Shown here piece by piece: positions 1 through 24,014 of a stretch of DNA of 64,000 nucleotides. The stretch's first letter is position 1; each line of letters opens with the position of its first letter. The position numbers were made by a program, and so were the translations under genes. This stretch comes from Mermis nigrescens (taxonomy: Eukaryota > Nematoda > Enoplea > Mermithida > Mermithidae): positions 677,001 through 741,000 of the forward strand of contig JAVLUZ010000343.1 of the NCBI GenBank assembly GCA_036768485.1, read 5' to 3'. The notes below the pieces were generated by a model. That model had not been told where the DNA came from. It worked only from the letters and a program-made list of their open reading frames with translations, and searched no databases.

Positions 1-64
1 GCATTTTTTGACCTTTGACAAAATCTTGCACCCCTCCTCAGAATTTCGGTTCCGCCCACCTATG
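1..64 (-). mobile_element. Family A hAT-type MITE, end fragment
   Basis: Inverted-orientation end of family A: the block reading 'ttgacctttg..aaatcttgcaccc' followed by the terminal cccacctatg. The rest lies left of the window. Confidence 0.7.
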
Positions 65-369
65 GTGCGGAAATTTTTATAAAAGTACTTCTTCTGAGCT
101 CAAAAAGAGAGGAAACATGTCAAAAGCATCATTTTTGGCCTGACGAATTATTCTCTTCTTTTGTAACATATGAATATCAAAGAATTTCTTAAAATATCAA
201 GAAAAATTGATTAAATTCAGCAAAATATATTCAGAAAATAATTATACGGCGCGGAGCACCGGAAATTCGACTTTTTTAAGTCAAAAATCGTTGTAAACGC
301 TTGAAACATTAACTTTTTCGCGAATTCTTCGAATAATCGCTAATTCTGGGGAGGGGCTGACAAATTTTG

Positions 370-720
370 AGGGAATAAAGGTACGCAGGGGGTAGGGTGT
401 ATTATCCCGCTCAAGGGTCGACCAGGCAGGTACTGTCCAGCGATTTTAAGCCGACAGAACGTTTTTTGCATCATTTTTGAGGACAAAAGCAGTAATTTCA
501 AATTTTTCCGGTGCTTTTAGCCGAATTAATACTTATATGGGCGTTTTAGTCAAAAAGGGCGTAGAATTGATCAATGTCTATATTTTTTAGTGTTAAAAGC
601 GATACAGTATGGTCAAAATGGACCAAAAATTCTCAAAAATGCCGTATGACCACGAATGAGCGTTTTAAAGGCTATTTAGACCATCTCCGTCGTTTGAAGA
701 GCAATAAAATCGTGAACACT
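370..720. repeat. Dispersed repeat, matches 22745-23045 inverted
   Basis: Contains gacagaacgttttttgcatc and a stretch about a gray zone of 'agtgttaaaagcgatacagt'. The same motifs occur in reverse complement at 22745-23045, so this is an interspersed element of about 300-350 bp. Ends were not resolved. Confidence 0.55.
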
Positions 721-765
721 AAATTTACTGGTTTGGATTTCTGAGATTTAAACCCCCTTACTGCC

Positions 766-832
766 CATAGATGGGTGGCACCAAAGTTCTGGGGGCTGCA
801 TAATTTTTTCAAAGGTAAAAAATGGCCGTAAC
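766..832 (+). mobile_element. Family A MITE, 5' fragment
   Basis: Starts catagatgggtggcaccaaa and runs through the 'ttttttcaaaggtaaaaaatggcc' block, then stops where the next element begins. Confidence 0.65.
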
Positions 833-1073
833 AGGGTTGCCAAGTTGGGGACCCCCCCCTTTTAAGATTTTTTTAGGCCGTTGGAGACATTTTTTAGCGA
901 TTGAGTTTTGCCAAGTTGAGGCTTCCCTCCCACTTTTGGGGATTTTTTGAGGCCGTCAACCCATTTTTAGCGATTGATTTTTTCGCCTATGCTAAACCAT
1001 TGGTTGGGGGTTTTTTTGGACAGTTTGAGGTTTAAATAGGGTTTTTTTTCTACAAGAGCACCTGGCAACCCTG
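832..1073. mobile_element. Short TIR element, CAGGGTTGCCA ends
   Basis: Terminal inverted repeat cagggttgcca at the left and tggcaaccctg at the right, about 242 bp, no coding potential. The end sequence is typical of small hAT derivatives, but flanking 8-mers do not match, so the insertion may have been rearranged. Confidence 0.6.
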
Positions 1074-1130
1074 GTTAGCTACCCGACGGAACCCCGCTGC
1101 CCCCTCATGGTGTTTATTAATGGAGTCCGG

Positions 1131-2942
1131 TAGGGATCGACCGGAGCTCCGGCTCCTCCGGCCATTTTTTGGTCCTCCGGCCTCCGGCGGCCGGAGGTAC
1201 AAAAAGGGGCCGGAGACCGGAGGTTTTTTGAACCGAATCATTCAATGCTTTAACGCTCTTCTTTTCTTTTGAAGCTTAGCACTCAGATTGCCTATTTTGT
1301 GAATTTGTACAAACACAGGTTTAATAAGTGAAGCTGTGAATGTGGACACTAGGGATGCAGCGGGTGCACATTTTTTGGAATTGCGGATGCGGGTGCCAAA
1401 ATTTTGCTTTAGCGGGTGCGGATGGCGGACTTAGCAGTGATATATAGCATAAAATAAATAGGGCTAAAAATGCACAATTTTTTCGTCCACTTAATGTAGT
1501 TATTTACTGCGTGTAAAATTCATATTAATCGTCAAGCTGATTGTCTTTTTATTTGCAGACTAACTCTCAATGGATTCAATTTGCAGATTAAAAATAAGTA
1601 AATTGTCAATGATTGAAGCATTGACCAAAATGAGTAATATATTCGCACTTTGCAGAATAAAATGTTTAGCCACTTGTTGTTGTCATTCTCTTCTTAAAAG
1701 GGTCTACGACGTTTTGGCGCCAGCAACTTATAAATTATATTAATTAAAATAACTTTGGAGGAATTTTAAAGTAAATTATATATTCAGAAAGCAGGTTCTA
1801 CAAGCTACAAAATAGCATATTGTACTTTTCGATTCGATGAGTATTCATTTGTGTACGACTGATAAACCGTAGAAAATCCAGTGTATTTTTAGATGCATTT
1901 AATTATCTCACTAAATTCAGAGATATTCTAAAAGTAATTTGTACCATCACGTAGAGAATTGAATGGGCTTTCGGAATCTGTATTATACTTTATTCATAAA
2001 TGAATGTTAATAATTAATAATATTACAAAGAGTGTGGCGCCTAAACGGCGGAGCCAAAACGTCCCATTTCGCCTTAAAAAAGCAGTGTACAATACATTGC
2101 TGCAAAATCTTTCTACACACGCTAGAGTGGTTAAACTGATGCACGTCAAGACTGACACATAGACCCCTCTTTTTTAAAAAGCATAATTCGCATAATTGGA
2201 ATTAACCATAAGAGAGCTTGATCACGTATCTGCAGTCCAGTGGGTACCTAAAAATATGACTCATTACAAGTAGATGTTTGCTTTTCTTATTTGTACTGGT
2301 ACATTAGATGTCACTGCTATACATTTTGGTTTTTTCATTTACGTGCCACTGCCTTAGAATCGTTTTGTCTTTTCGTAAATTCTAAATATTATTATCCGCC
2401 ACCCGCTGTTTTATCACGATATTTTTAGCGGGTGCGGGTAGCAAAATTTTGGAATAGCGGGTGCGGGTGCGGGTACCAAAAAAGAAGCGGGTGATAGCGG
2501 GTGCGGGTATCCGCTGCATCCCTAGTGAACACTAATGTGGCATTGTGAATGCACCATTGGTGAAATATTATATCATATATTTTGAGCCTTACAAATGGGA
2601 CCGTGACAGTGCTTCGTCTGATATGGACTTGGAAGATGAAGAAATCGCTGATGACAATTAATTGAAAAATAATCAATATAGTCGCAATATTTTAGTACAT
2701 ATAAATGCATGGCTAGATAATAAGCATTCACTTCAACAGATCTTTTACTTATTCATGAGCAATGTATTTATACAAACCTATATACTGTACATCATATGAA
2801 TTATATTTAAAATTCTAGTTCACTGAAAATTCTAAGTTCACCTCCGGCCTTCGGCCTCCGGCTCCGGCCGGAGTCGGAGGTGACGATGGCCGGAGCTCCG
2901 GCTCCGGCCCGGAGGAAAAAATGGACCTCCGGTCGATCCCTA
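1131..2942. mobile_element. hAT-type non-autonomous element with exact 8-bp TSD
   Basis: Terminal inverted repeats tagggatcgaccggag and ctccggtcgatcccta (close match), flanked by an exact 8-bp duplication gagtccgg (1123-1130 and 2943-2950). Subterminal DNA on both sides is rich in ctccgg/ccggag palindromes. There is no transposase frame. Another hAT-type element sits inside (1350-2524), so the outer element alone is only about 640 bp. It lies upstream of the first visible OXA1L exon, probably in an intron. Confidence 0.85.
1350..2524. mobile_element. hAT-type non-autonomous element nested in 1131-2942
   Basis: Ends tagggatgcagcgggtgc and gcgggtatccgctgcatccc-ta; flanks gtggacac (1342-1349) and gtgaacac (2525-2532) match at 7 of 8 bases, as expected for an old hAT target duplication. 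The subterminal gcgggtgcgg runs are in opposite orientation at the two ends. The AT-rich core has no open frame of note. Confidence 0.82.
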
Positions 2943-3053
2943 GAGTCCGGCCGTAAATGCAATGAATTAATAAAAATAAAAAATAGATACGTAATTTAAA
3001 AATTGAATTAAAATCAAAATTGATTAAGCGACTGCAAAAATATCTTTTTCAAG

Positions 3054-16110
<13,057 letters not shown>

Positions 16111-16266
16111 TTTGGGGATTATTTACGATTTGTTTACTTTGTGCAACCTCCGTTCTTAGCTTGTTATGTTATTGTCAAATTCTAAACCGTAAAAGGGTGC
16201 TTTCACGCATGGCAATAACCAGACGCAAACTTGGGCTTGTGGGTTTACACCACCGAGGACCCAGTG
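16111..16266 (+). other. Probable OXA1L 3' untranslated region
   Basis: Single-copy-looking sequence between the stop codon and the first downstream MITE. I see no AATAAA before the MITE, so the cleavage site is not placed. Confidence 0.45.
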
Positions 16267-16446
16267 TAGGCACGTAGCCGGCCGTCCTATTTTGGGGGGA
16301 CCAACCCTATTTTTTTAAGGGGGGCTAAGCCCAAAAAGACCAAAAATAGCACAAAATAAAGTTTAAAAAGTTCTATTTTTCCGATTTTTCTAAATTTTTG
16401 GGGTCCGACCCCCCCCCCATATTCGCACTCCAGGGATACGTGCCTG
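16267..16446 (+). mobile_element. Family B MITE with exact TSD
   Basis: Starts taggcacgtagccggccg and ends agggatacgtgcctg; 180 bp. Exact 8-bp duplication acccagtg (16259-16266 and 16447-16454). It lies 157 bp after the OXA1L stop codon, so it may be inside the 3' untranslated region. Confidence 0.92.
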
Positions 16447-16556
16447 ACCCAGTGGAATCCAAAAGTCGATAGACCTCAGACCTAAATTTTTGGCATTTTT
16501 GCCGGTTTTACATTATCCAGACCCCTTCCCCCAAATACGGCTGCTGTCAGTATTTG
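16447..16556. repeat. Short repeat fragment
   Basis: Contains 'tttgccggttttac' and acggctgctgtc, shared with 47590-47730. Confidence 0.5.
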
Positions 16557-16564
16557 GGTGTGAG

Positions 16565-17127
16565 CAGGCTCGTATCCAGGATTTTATTTATCGATGCCGA
16601 AAATTTTAAGGTCAGATATCTCCAGAACCATTGGGAGATGTGCAAAAATAAAGGCATTTTTGAGCGCATCAGGATCAACTTTATGCAACCGTTGAACAAT
16701 TTCTATCAAAAATTTCGAAAATTTTCATCTCATTTCATACTCATATTACACGGATCGTCATTTACACAACTACACAACTAATTTCTCGTCATTCAATCGA
16801 TGGGTAATCTCCTAGCTTCTGTCTTTGTATTTAATCTTTGTGATTTTAAAAGAATTAGAATACAGAAAATGAATAATTCGCCGTGGAGCGCCGAAAAAAT
16901 TCGATATGCTATGTCTAACTCAAATTTGAGCGGTTTTGGGCGGGCTAGAAGACCGAACTATAGATAAGCGACAAATCCGGCGCGAGTTTACCAGCTGAAA
17001 AGTACGCTAAGAACCTGTTTCGGTTGTGTTTTAGACCTACTTCGAGAATTATTCCCCTTGGAGGACCCTTATGTGTTCCGAAGATTATTTTCCATTTCAG
17101 GGGGCGCTCCCCCTGAATACGGGCCTG
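16565..17127. mobile_element. Family F element with TSD
   Basis: Ends caggctcgtatccagg and cctgaatacgggcctg; 563 bp. Flanks ggtgtgag (16557-16564) and tgtgtgag (17128-17135) agree at 7 of 8, a hAT-type duplication. No transposase. Confidence 0.87.
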
Positions 17128-17213
17128 TGTGTGAGCATACTTGGGAATTCCTCTCAGCCAAAGTCGGTTGTCCCCCCGTACCCCCAAACTTAAAGACTTT
17201 TTGACCCCCATCC

Positions 17214-17381
17214 CAGGGGCGGAAGGGCGGCCGCCCCCCCCCCATTGGCCCGGCCCAAAATAGCGCGCAAAATTTAGGATGTTTTGAGCGATTTTTAGCG
17301 ATTTTCGGGTTAAAATGGTTAATTTTTCCGCCCAAGTCAGGGTTCTGCCCCCACCTTAGGAAAATACTGAATCCGGCACTG
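17214..17381. mobile_element. Family E MITE with exact TSD
   Basis: Starts caggggcggaagggcgg and ends gaatccggcactg; 168 bp. Exact 8-bp duplication ccccatcc (17206-17213 and 17382-17389). The core has agcgatttttagcgatttt. Confidence 0.92.
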
Positions 17382-17389
17382 CCCCATCC

Positions 17390-17750
17390 CTATTTTTTGG
17401 CGAAAACTTGAGTTTTTTTATCATTTTTAGATCTTTCTTTGTACCCCCAACCGTATTTCGAAGTGCGTAATAAATGCGTCTGGGGATCCCCCGAGAATCG
17501 TAAACACCCTCCAGAGTTGAACTTTTTATGCAATTTTTTGCGATTTTCTGTCCCATCGGATTTCGTAGCAACATATAGGCGTGCACGCCCCGCAGGAATT
17601 TGAAACACACAATTCTATTTTTAGTAACCATTATTTCAAATTTTGGAGGATTTCACCCAACGCGGCAGGTACATAGGTAGATATGTACGCGCCTATACAT
17701 TACGCAGTTGAACAGTCGAAGCAGAATCGCATTCAGCGAAACGCGGGTTT
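17390..17750. repeat. Unclassified repeat-like DNA
   Basis: Repeat motifs such as 'ttttttggcgaaaacttgag' (family L-like) and ccctccagagttgaac. No gene. Confidence 0.4.
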
Positions 17751-17759
17751 GAGCACGGG

Positions 17760-17956
17760 CATAGGTGGGAAGCACCGAAATTCTGGGGGGGGGTGAAAAA
17801 ATTTTTAAAGGTAAAAAAATTGTCTTAAGAGTGGTTGTATGGCGAAAAAAACCATTTTTCGACGTTTCTCGTCGAGCACTATCCAATGGCATCAAAAAAT
17901 TGCTAAAAAAAACAAAAAAAAATTTGGAGCTTGCATTACCCCCACGCCCATGTGTG
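17760..17956 (+). mobile_element. Family A MITE with exact TSD
   Basis: Reads cataggtgggaagcaccg to cacgcccatgtgtg; 197 bp. Exact duplication agcacggg (17752-17759 and 17957-17964). Confidence 0.92.
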
Positions 17957-17964
17957 AGCACGGG

Positions 17965-18181
17965 TCGGCGGCGGACAGCACTAAAATTCCGGGGTGCAAG
18001 GTTTTTTAAAGGTCAACAACTGTCGATGTGGAGAAACCACTATTTTCAACGTCTCTCATCGGGCACTATCCATCGGCATCAAGACATAGCTAAGAACAAT
18101 TTTCAAAAATTGAGCTATGCAAATTCAAAATAGTAATCGTTGGTTTCTCGGGGGGTTGTACACTCCCCACGCCCAGGTGTG
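17965..18181 (+). mobile_element. Family A MITE, second tandem copy
   Basis: Directly follows the previous copy and ends ccacgcccaggtgtg. The left end is altered (tcggcggcggacagcac). Confidence 0.75.
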
Positions 18182-18445
18182 GTGCATCTCCATGGACCGC
18201 GTGTGGGCGCGAGCCAAAGAATTCGGCCGCTGCTCATGCGTGCCGGCCATCCGCGTCCTACCGAAGAAATTCAAATAACTACTTAATCCAGTCGGAACTC
18301 AACTTTTCTACATAAGCACTTAAAAATCGATCGAATTGATTACGACTGAATCTACGAGTAAGTCATCACCATTCCGAACATCCGATTGAAAGGTTATATT
18401 TATCCTGTATAGGAAATCCGGCTCATAAAAAACTGCTATCGGAAG
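18182..18445. other. Intergenic DNA, nothing recognised
   Basis: Higher-complexity sequence without a repeat match in this window and without a supported exon on either strand. Confidence 0.45.
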
Positions 18446-18450
18446 CCAGT

Positions 18451-18605
18451 GGCGGATCCAGGATTTTCCTAAGAGGGGCGGATCCCTGACTTAAGCGAAA
18501 AAATTAGCTGTTTCAAACCGAAAATCGCTAAAAAAAATTCGGTCAATTTTGCGCACAAATTTGGGCCAATGGGGGGCGGCCGCCCCCCCCCTAAATCCGC
18601 CCATT
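18451..18605. mobile_element. Family E MITE, inverted
   Basis: Reads agtggcggatccaggat to taaatccgcccatt. The 7-mer ggaagcc flanks both sides. Inverted relative to 17214 and 37839. Confidence 0.8.
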
Positions 18606-18885
18606 GGAAGCCCAGCCCACCCAATCATTAACTCAGCTTGCTTGAATGCGGACGTTACAAAATAACTCATCCGTATTTATTGATAGAATAACGAGGAAAC
18701 ACAAAAAATGATCTCTCCAGAAAGCAATCGATAAGGTCAGCCTTGACGAATCTTCTATATTTTGTGCTAATAAAAACGCCACACATCTTCAAATCAACTG
18801 CGGAAATGAACCTTAAATAACAAGAAAAACTCATAAGAGGTAGTTATAAAATAAAGGTTGACAATCGTCGTGGGTGGGCGACATT
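18606..18885. other. Intergenic DNA, nothing recognised
   Basis: AT-rich sequence with no element ends and no supported coding. Confidence 0.4.
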
Positions 18886-18889
18886 AATG

Positions 18890-19130
18890 CTCTAAGAGGG
18901 GTGCAAGATCTTTTCAAACAAAATATGGCCTAGAAAATGGCGCTATGGCGAAAAACACCGTTTTTCAACGTTTCTCATCTAGCTATATCCATTGGCATCA
19001 AAAAATTGCGAAAAAACAATTTCAAAATTGAATTTTGGGGGTTTTGGTTTGTGTGGGGTGGGAAAAAATTGCGACAAATACAAAAAAATTTCAAATTGAA
19101 TTTTGGAGGTTGTGGTTTGTGTGGGGTGGG
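18890..19130 (+). mobile_element. Family A MITE, damaged
   Basis: Starts inside the family (aagaggggtgcaagatc). The G-rich right part 'gaattttgg.ggt..tggtttgtgtgggg' is present twice. Confidence 0.65.
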
Positions 19131-19197
19131 GGTTATATAAGATAGCAAAGTATAAAATGCGAAATGTCAGGCAGTTAGTCAATTGCACTCGCGTGTG

Positions 19198-19414
19198 CCC
19201 CATAAATGTAAAGTTCTGGGGGGAGTGTGCAAGATTTTTTCAAAGGTCAAAAAATGGTCTTAAAAATGGTGGTATGGCGGAACAAAACATCATTTTTCAA
19301 CGTTTCTCATCGAGCACTACCCTTTGGTATCGAAAAATTGCGGAAAAAACGAAATAATTTTCAAAAATTGAAATCTGGGGGAGGGGGTATTTTGGTTTCT
19401 CGAGGAGTGCATAC
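19198..19414 (+). mobile_element. Family A MITE, right end cut by next copy
   Basis: Reads tgtgccccataaatgtaaag through tttctcgaggagtgcatac, where another family A copy is inserted. Confidence 0.72.
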
Positions 19415-19677
19415 CATACGTGGGCAGCAAAAACATTCTGGGGGGGGTGCAAGATTTCTTGAAAGTCAAAAAATGGCCTTAAAAATGGTGGTAGGGCAAT
19501 AAAAACACCATTTTTCGACGTTTCTCATCAAGCACTATCCATTGGCATCAAAAAATTGCGAAAAAAACGAAAAAAAAATTTTCAAAATTGAATTCTGGGG
19601 GGTATTTTGATTTCTGGGCGGGGGGGGGGGTATTTTGGTTTCTGGGGGAGTTCATACCCCCCCCACGCCCAGGTGTG
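19415..19677 (+). mobile_element. Family A MITE inserted in family A
   Basis: Reads catacgtgggcagcaaaaac to cacgcccaggtgtg. Exact 8-bp duplication gtgcatac (19407-19414 and 19678-19685). The target lies in the terminal part of the preceding copy. Confidence 0.92.
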
Positions 19678-19866
19678 GTGCATACCCCCAAACCAAGAGT
19701 TTCGATTTTTTTGCCTTTTTTATATCAACGAATGAAGCTCGACGAGAAGCCCCGAAAAATTGCATTCCTTGCCCCTACCGTCATCTTTTGACGTTGAAAA
19801 ATGTTTTAGATCCCACGACACAGGCGGTGCACATGTACGACTTGATGCAACTAAAAACCCGGCGAA

Positions 19867-20007
19867 TAGGCACGTTTCTCCGGGGGGTTCGGACCGCCTA
19901 AAATTCAGAAAAATCGGAAAAATAGGCTATTTTTAGCCTTTTTGGGCTTAACCCCTCAAAAAAATGGTGTTGGTCCCCCCGAAATAGGACAGCCAGCTAA
20001 GTTCCTG
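19867..20007 (-). mobile_element. Family B MITE
   Basis: Reads taggcacgtttctccgg to agccagctaagttcctg. Flanks ccggcgaa and tcggcgaa agree at 7 of 8. Confidence 0.85.
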
Positions 20008-20009
20008 TC

Positions 20010-20295
20010 GGCGAACGATGTTCCACCAGCGATCGACCCCCCTGATCCGAAAAAAATGACAAACTTTCGGCACTTCAGATATTATTAGATAAAGTTACCA
20101 CATTTGTCAAATCTGTTTTTTAACTTTTAAATCTGTTGTACGACGGCACCAGAGCAGTCACTTCAAGCAGGAAGAAGTGCCACGTAAACCGATGAAATAA
20201 TATACCAAAGAATCAAAGCCGTTCGCGAACATTATGTATCGTCCGGACTGCTCTACCTACTTTGGAATAAGTGCAAGTACTGATCTTTCATATTA
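20010..20295. other. Intergenic DNA, nothing recognised
   Basis: Mixed-composition sequence. The motif aaagaatcaaagccgttcg at 20209 has a weak echo near 23897. No gene. Confidence 0.4.
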
Positions 20296-21020
20296 AGATT
20301 ACGGTAAATCACCCCCACCACGAAAACACGACAAACACCCCCAGAATTTGAAATATTCGACAAGTTGTTTTTTGGATTTGTCAATTTTACACTAACCAGA
20401 CCAGCCAGAATTCAGTCGTTGGAAAGGTCCTCTCCCGCCATAAAATTTTTCATCTCCCTAACAGAGTTGAAGACTTTAAAAGTTATAAAAAAAATCGTAG
20501 CAAACGTGCTGTTTCAGGCGCTTTTAGCCATCTGTTTGCACAAAAGTTTCAAATCTTCGGCCCTTCGCGGCTTATACTCACACCTGGGCGTGGGGGTTCG
20601 GGGGGGGGTATGCACCGCCCCCCAGAAACCAAAATACTCCCCCAGAAATCAATATACCCCCGGAATTCAATTTTTAAAAATTTTTTTGTTTTTTTCGCAT
20701 TTTTTTATGCCAGTGGATAGTGCTTGATGAGAAACGTCGAAAAATGGTGTTTTTATCGCCATACCACCATTCTTACTGCCACTTTTTGACCTTCAAAAAA
20801 TCTTGCACCCCCCCCCCAGAATTTTCTTGCTGCCCACGTATGCTTATACTGATTTTCAACTATATTTTCTTCAATTTGAATTTTTCGAATTTTTCGAGAC
20901 TATGTCTTATTATACCTATATACTATAAGAAAAATGGAACACCGTCTGCGATACCGAAAAACGACATTAATGACGCGTATCCGCCATTTTTAGCCCCAAA
21001 ATGGCGATCTAAAATTTCAA
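20296..21020 (+). mobile_element. Family C MITE split by family A
   Basis: Left part 20296-20578 and right part 20851-21020 together follow family C (cggcccttcgcggcttatac, then attttcaactatattttc). The family A copy 20579-20842 interrupts it at the cttatact target. Confidence 0.72.
20579..20842 (-). mobile_element. Family A MITE nested in family C, exact TSD
   Basis: Reads cacacctgggcgtgggg to tgctgcccacgtatg; 264 bp. Exact 8-bp duplication cttatact (20571-20578 and 20843-20850). Confidence 0.93.
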
Positions 21021-21114
21021 TACATTTTTCCAACTCCAAAAAAATTAAAATGGGAATTCTAGTGGTGAAAAAGAAAAAAAATTTCTAAATTGCATCAAAA
21101 GGGCGGACACTAAA

Positions 21115-21537
21115 CATGATCTCGGGAGGAGCGGATTTTGAACCCAATTTTTCACCCTCGCACCCCTCGCACACCCCCCCCCTTCGTAGGAAAGTTATAT
21201 AGCGTTTGAAGCGCTTTTACATATATAGCGTTTGACGCGCTTTTAGCTATCTATTCGCTCAAAAGGTCAAACATCCGGTGAACCGTGTAATAATCATTTG
21301 TAGACCATATTTCGTTTAATTTCACATATTTTTCCAATTTCCTTGTACGCTCTGGAAAGAGAGCATCGTAATTAGACGAAAAGTATTTAAAAAATACAGT
21401 TTTACACATTAAAACATATTATATAGGATGTTTGAACCATTTTTTATATTTGACCTGCAAACAAGACTAGAACTCTAAATTTAGTGGTCCCGTTAAAATT
21501 TCGCCCCTCCCGCGAATCCCGATGCTGTGCATGTCTG
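21115..21537 (+). mobile_element. Family C MITE
   Basis: Starts near catgatctcgggagg and ends gctgtgcatgtctg. The interior carries a short duplication of 'ttatatagcgtttga.gcgcttttac'. Confidence 0.68.
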
Positions 21538-21654
21538 TCCGGTAGTCGGTGGTATGATTTAGACATAGGGAGAAAAAGTGTAAATGACCTAAAATTGAAA
21601 GCCAAATATCGCTGGATTTTGACCAAATCAGTTTTTGTTCGAAATCGAGCGGTG

Positions 21655-21822
21655 TAGGCACGCATCTATGAGAGGAATTGCGAGTTCGTACCCCCCCCCC
21701 CCACAAAAAATTCAAAAAATAGGACAAATGACCTTTTAAACTTTATTTTGAGCTATTTTTGGGCTTAGTCCACCAAAAATTAGTGTTGGTCCCCCCAAAT
21801 AGGACGGCCAGCTACGCGCCTG
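21655..21822 (-). mobile_element. Family B MITE with exact TSD
   Basis: Reads taggcacgcatctatg to ggccagctacgcgcctg; 168 bp. Exact 8-bp duplication gagcggtg (21647-21654 and 21823-21830). Confidence 0.92.
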
Positions 21823-22024
21823 GAGCGGTGGTAGGGGTAGCCTTCCTGACTAAAGACTTTAAGTGGGGATCCCCTACGCCCCCACAAATATATTAGGTTC
21901 CAAGCAAGCTATCCATTCTGCACTCTACAACGCGCACCGACTTGCCATAGACAGTTTAAAACTGATAGAAAATAAAAAGGAACCGAAAATTAAATTATGA
22001 CCGGAATGACTTGCATTGCAATAC

Positions 22025-22112
22025 CTGATTGCCGCCATTCGCTGAATTTCCAGTATTTCATCATGTTGTTCGAATTTGTCGTTAACGTCGTTTTCACTAA
22101 ATCGCGAATAGA
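22025..22112 (-). CDS. Candidate exon of an unrecognised gene
   Basis: On the minus strand, an open 88-base segment lies between an acceptor-like tattattgctaatcgag and the donor ATCAG-gtattg. Reading phase gives Y-S-R-F-S-E-N-D-V-N-D-K-F-E-Q-H-D-E-I-L-E-I-Q, which looks like ordinary helical, charged protein sequence and does not resemble the surrounding repeats. I do not recognise the family. The acceptor has a weak pyrimidine tract. It could be chance; similarity search of the 29 residues would decide. Confidence 0.35.
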
Positions 22113-22429
22113 CTCGATTAGCAATAATAGAGAGTCGTCAATACGACAAAAAGGGTAAGAAAGAACAAAAATGAAAAGTCAAGGAAAAATGAGAAAAAAC
22201 ACTAAAAAACACAAAGATAAGCTAAGTTACGCGTCGAAATAGTTCATATATGGATATATGGACAAGAGCCAAACTTCCTACTGATACCGAACGTCTTGCA
22301 TGTATGTTACATATTAAGTATTGGTTGGTTACTCATTGGTTGATTTTATAGTCAGTTTTGGTGTATTTCCAAAAATTTTTCCCCACTTCGAAAAGCATTT
22401 CGAAATTGTTCATTGACACCAAACGTGAG

Positions 22430-22620
22430 CAGGACCAAAACTCTGCGGGGTGCAAGATTTTTGAATGTTTAAAAATGGCCTTAAAAATTGTGGTATGTCG
22501 AAAAAACACCATTTTTCAACGTTTCTCATCGAGCACTATCCATTGGCATCAAAAAATTGCGAAAACAACCAAAAAAAATTCAAAAATTGAACTCTGGGAT
22601 GGTACTTTGGTTCCTTGAGG
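22430..22620 (+). mobile_element. Family A MITE, right end missing
   Basis: Starts near ccaaacgtgagcaggacc and contains the family core to 'aactctgggatggtac'. Confidence 0.75.
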
Positions 22621-22744
22621 CTGGCGGGTCTCCCCATTGATACCGACCCGGCTCCCGTTGATACCGGGTTGCACAAAGTTGTAGGTCAAGCGGAGAAGGA
22701 GGGGAGTAAAATCTCTGTAATCCAAAACAGTAAAGTTAACATTC

Positions 22745-23045
22745 ACAAGCTTTTTTGTTTAAACGACTAACATGGTCAAAATAGCCTATAAAACATTTTG
22801 TCGTGGTAGTTTCGCATTTTTAAAGCATTGTAGTCCATTTTGACTGCATTATATCATGTTTAACACTATAAAATACAGAAATTAATCCATTTTTGTCGCT
22901 TTTTGTGTAAAAGTACATAAAAGTACTAATCAGAAAAATACCGCTTGACCTCAAAAATAATGCAAAAAACGTTCCGACAGCTCAAAATAGCCAAACCATG
23001 TCTGGCTGACCCTCCAGATACCCCCATCACCCCCCGCCTATGTAC
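22745..23045. repeat. Dispersed repeat, inverted copy of 370-720
   Basis: Contains gcaaaaaacgttccgacagc and 'gtcaaaatagcctataaaac', the reverse complements of motifs at 370-720. Confidence 0.55.
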
Positions 23046-23349
23046 ATGTACGAGTTGTGCAGTTTGATCATGTAAGAAATAATCCTAAAACTTAGATGAT
23101 TTAAGCTTCACATTAAAGCCAACTGTACAATGAACAATATTCGATTTCTAAAAATTCATTGCTATAGGATGTACTTTATCTTTCGTATAGTAAACTAGCT
23201 AAATTTCGAAAATAAAAAACATCAAAAGTTGATGCGTATTCGATTCGAAGAGGACAGTAGTTTTATGCTTTTCCTTTTAGACGTTTTATTTCATCCATTT
23301 TATAAGCGAATGAGAAAAAATATCAGTTATGGAGAGATCGAACCAGTGT

Positions 23350-23772
23350 TTGTTTTGTACAAGGTCCATTTGTATATGTACAAAGATGGTACCCAAAAGT
23401 CTTTGTACACTTTGTACACGCAAATTTGTGTGTACTATAATACGGAAGAGTAGCGATTTTAGTGTAGTAAAACAGGGTGTTTCGATCTTGATAGTGCATT
23501 TTAGCTAATTTCTGGGTTTCTGACGCCAAAAATTAGTTAAAATTGTACCAAAACGGCGCGAAAAATTTGATATTTTTATTCCAAATGCAAATTCTGCTAT
23601 TGTAAAGATATATAGGACAAAGAATTACTCATTCAGGCGCGAAGCGCCTGAATTTTTTTGGAATTTTACACCTTTTTACGGTTTTTGTCATCCAAAAAAT
23701 CTTTGTACATGTACAAAGAGGGTCCTGAAAAGTCTTTGTACATCGGGAAAAATCTTTGTTGAAATAAAAAAA
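23350..23772. mobile_element. Family D MITE
   Basis: Starts cagtgtttgttttgtac and ends near aataaaaaaatctagatc. It has two palindromic gtacatgtac-type ends and ggcgcgaagcgcc. The flanks gagatcgaacc and tagatcgaacc are similar, so a target duplication is possible. Confidence 0.72.
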
Positions 23773-24014
23773 TCTAGATCGAACCCCGCTGTTTTTATGT
23801 TTGAAACGAGCTATTTCGCCGCGCTATGTACAACCATACTAAGAGCAGTTATCTTCAATGAAGGAAGAACTGCCCCACTGATGCTTGACATTGATTTACC
23901 AAAGAATCGGCGCTGTTCAAGAGCATGTAAGGCAAAAGACAGCAATTTGATTGCTTTGGTATAAAAAATAGTGAAAAGTTAGTCGTAAAAAAGATAAGTA
24001 TTAGATTTTGTAAC

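Noticed and set aside
17765..18133. 122-codon plus-strand frame and many similar 60-120-codon frames with [18 protein letters not shown]
   Set aside because: These recur wherever family A is present, in both orientations. They come from the MITE consensus, have no conserved start and carry stops and shifts between copies.
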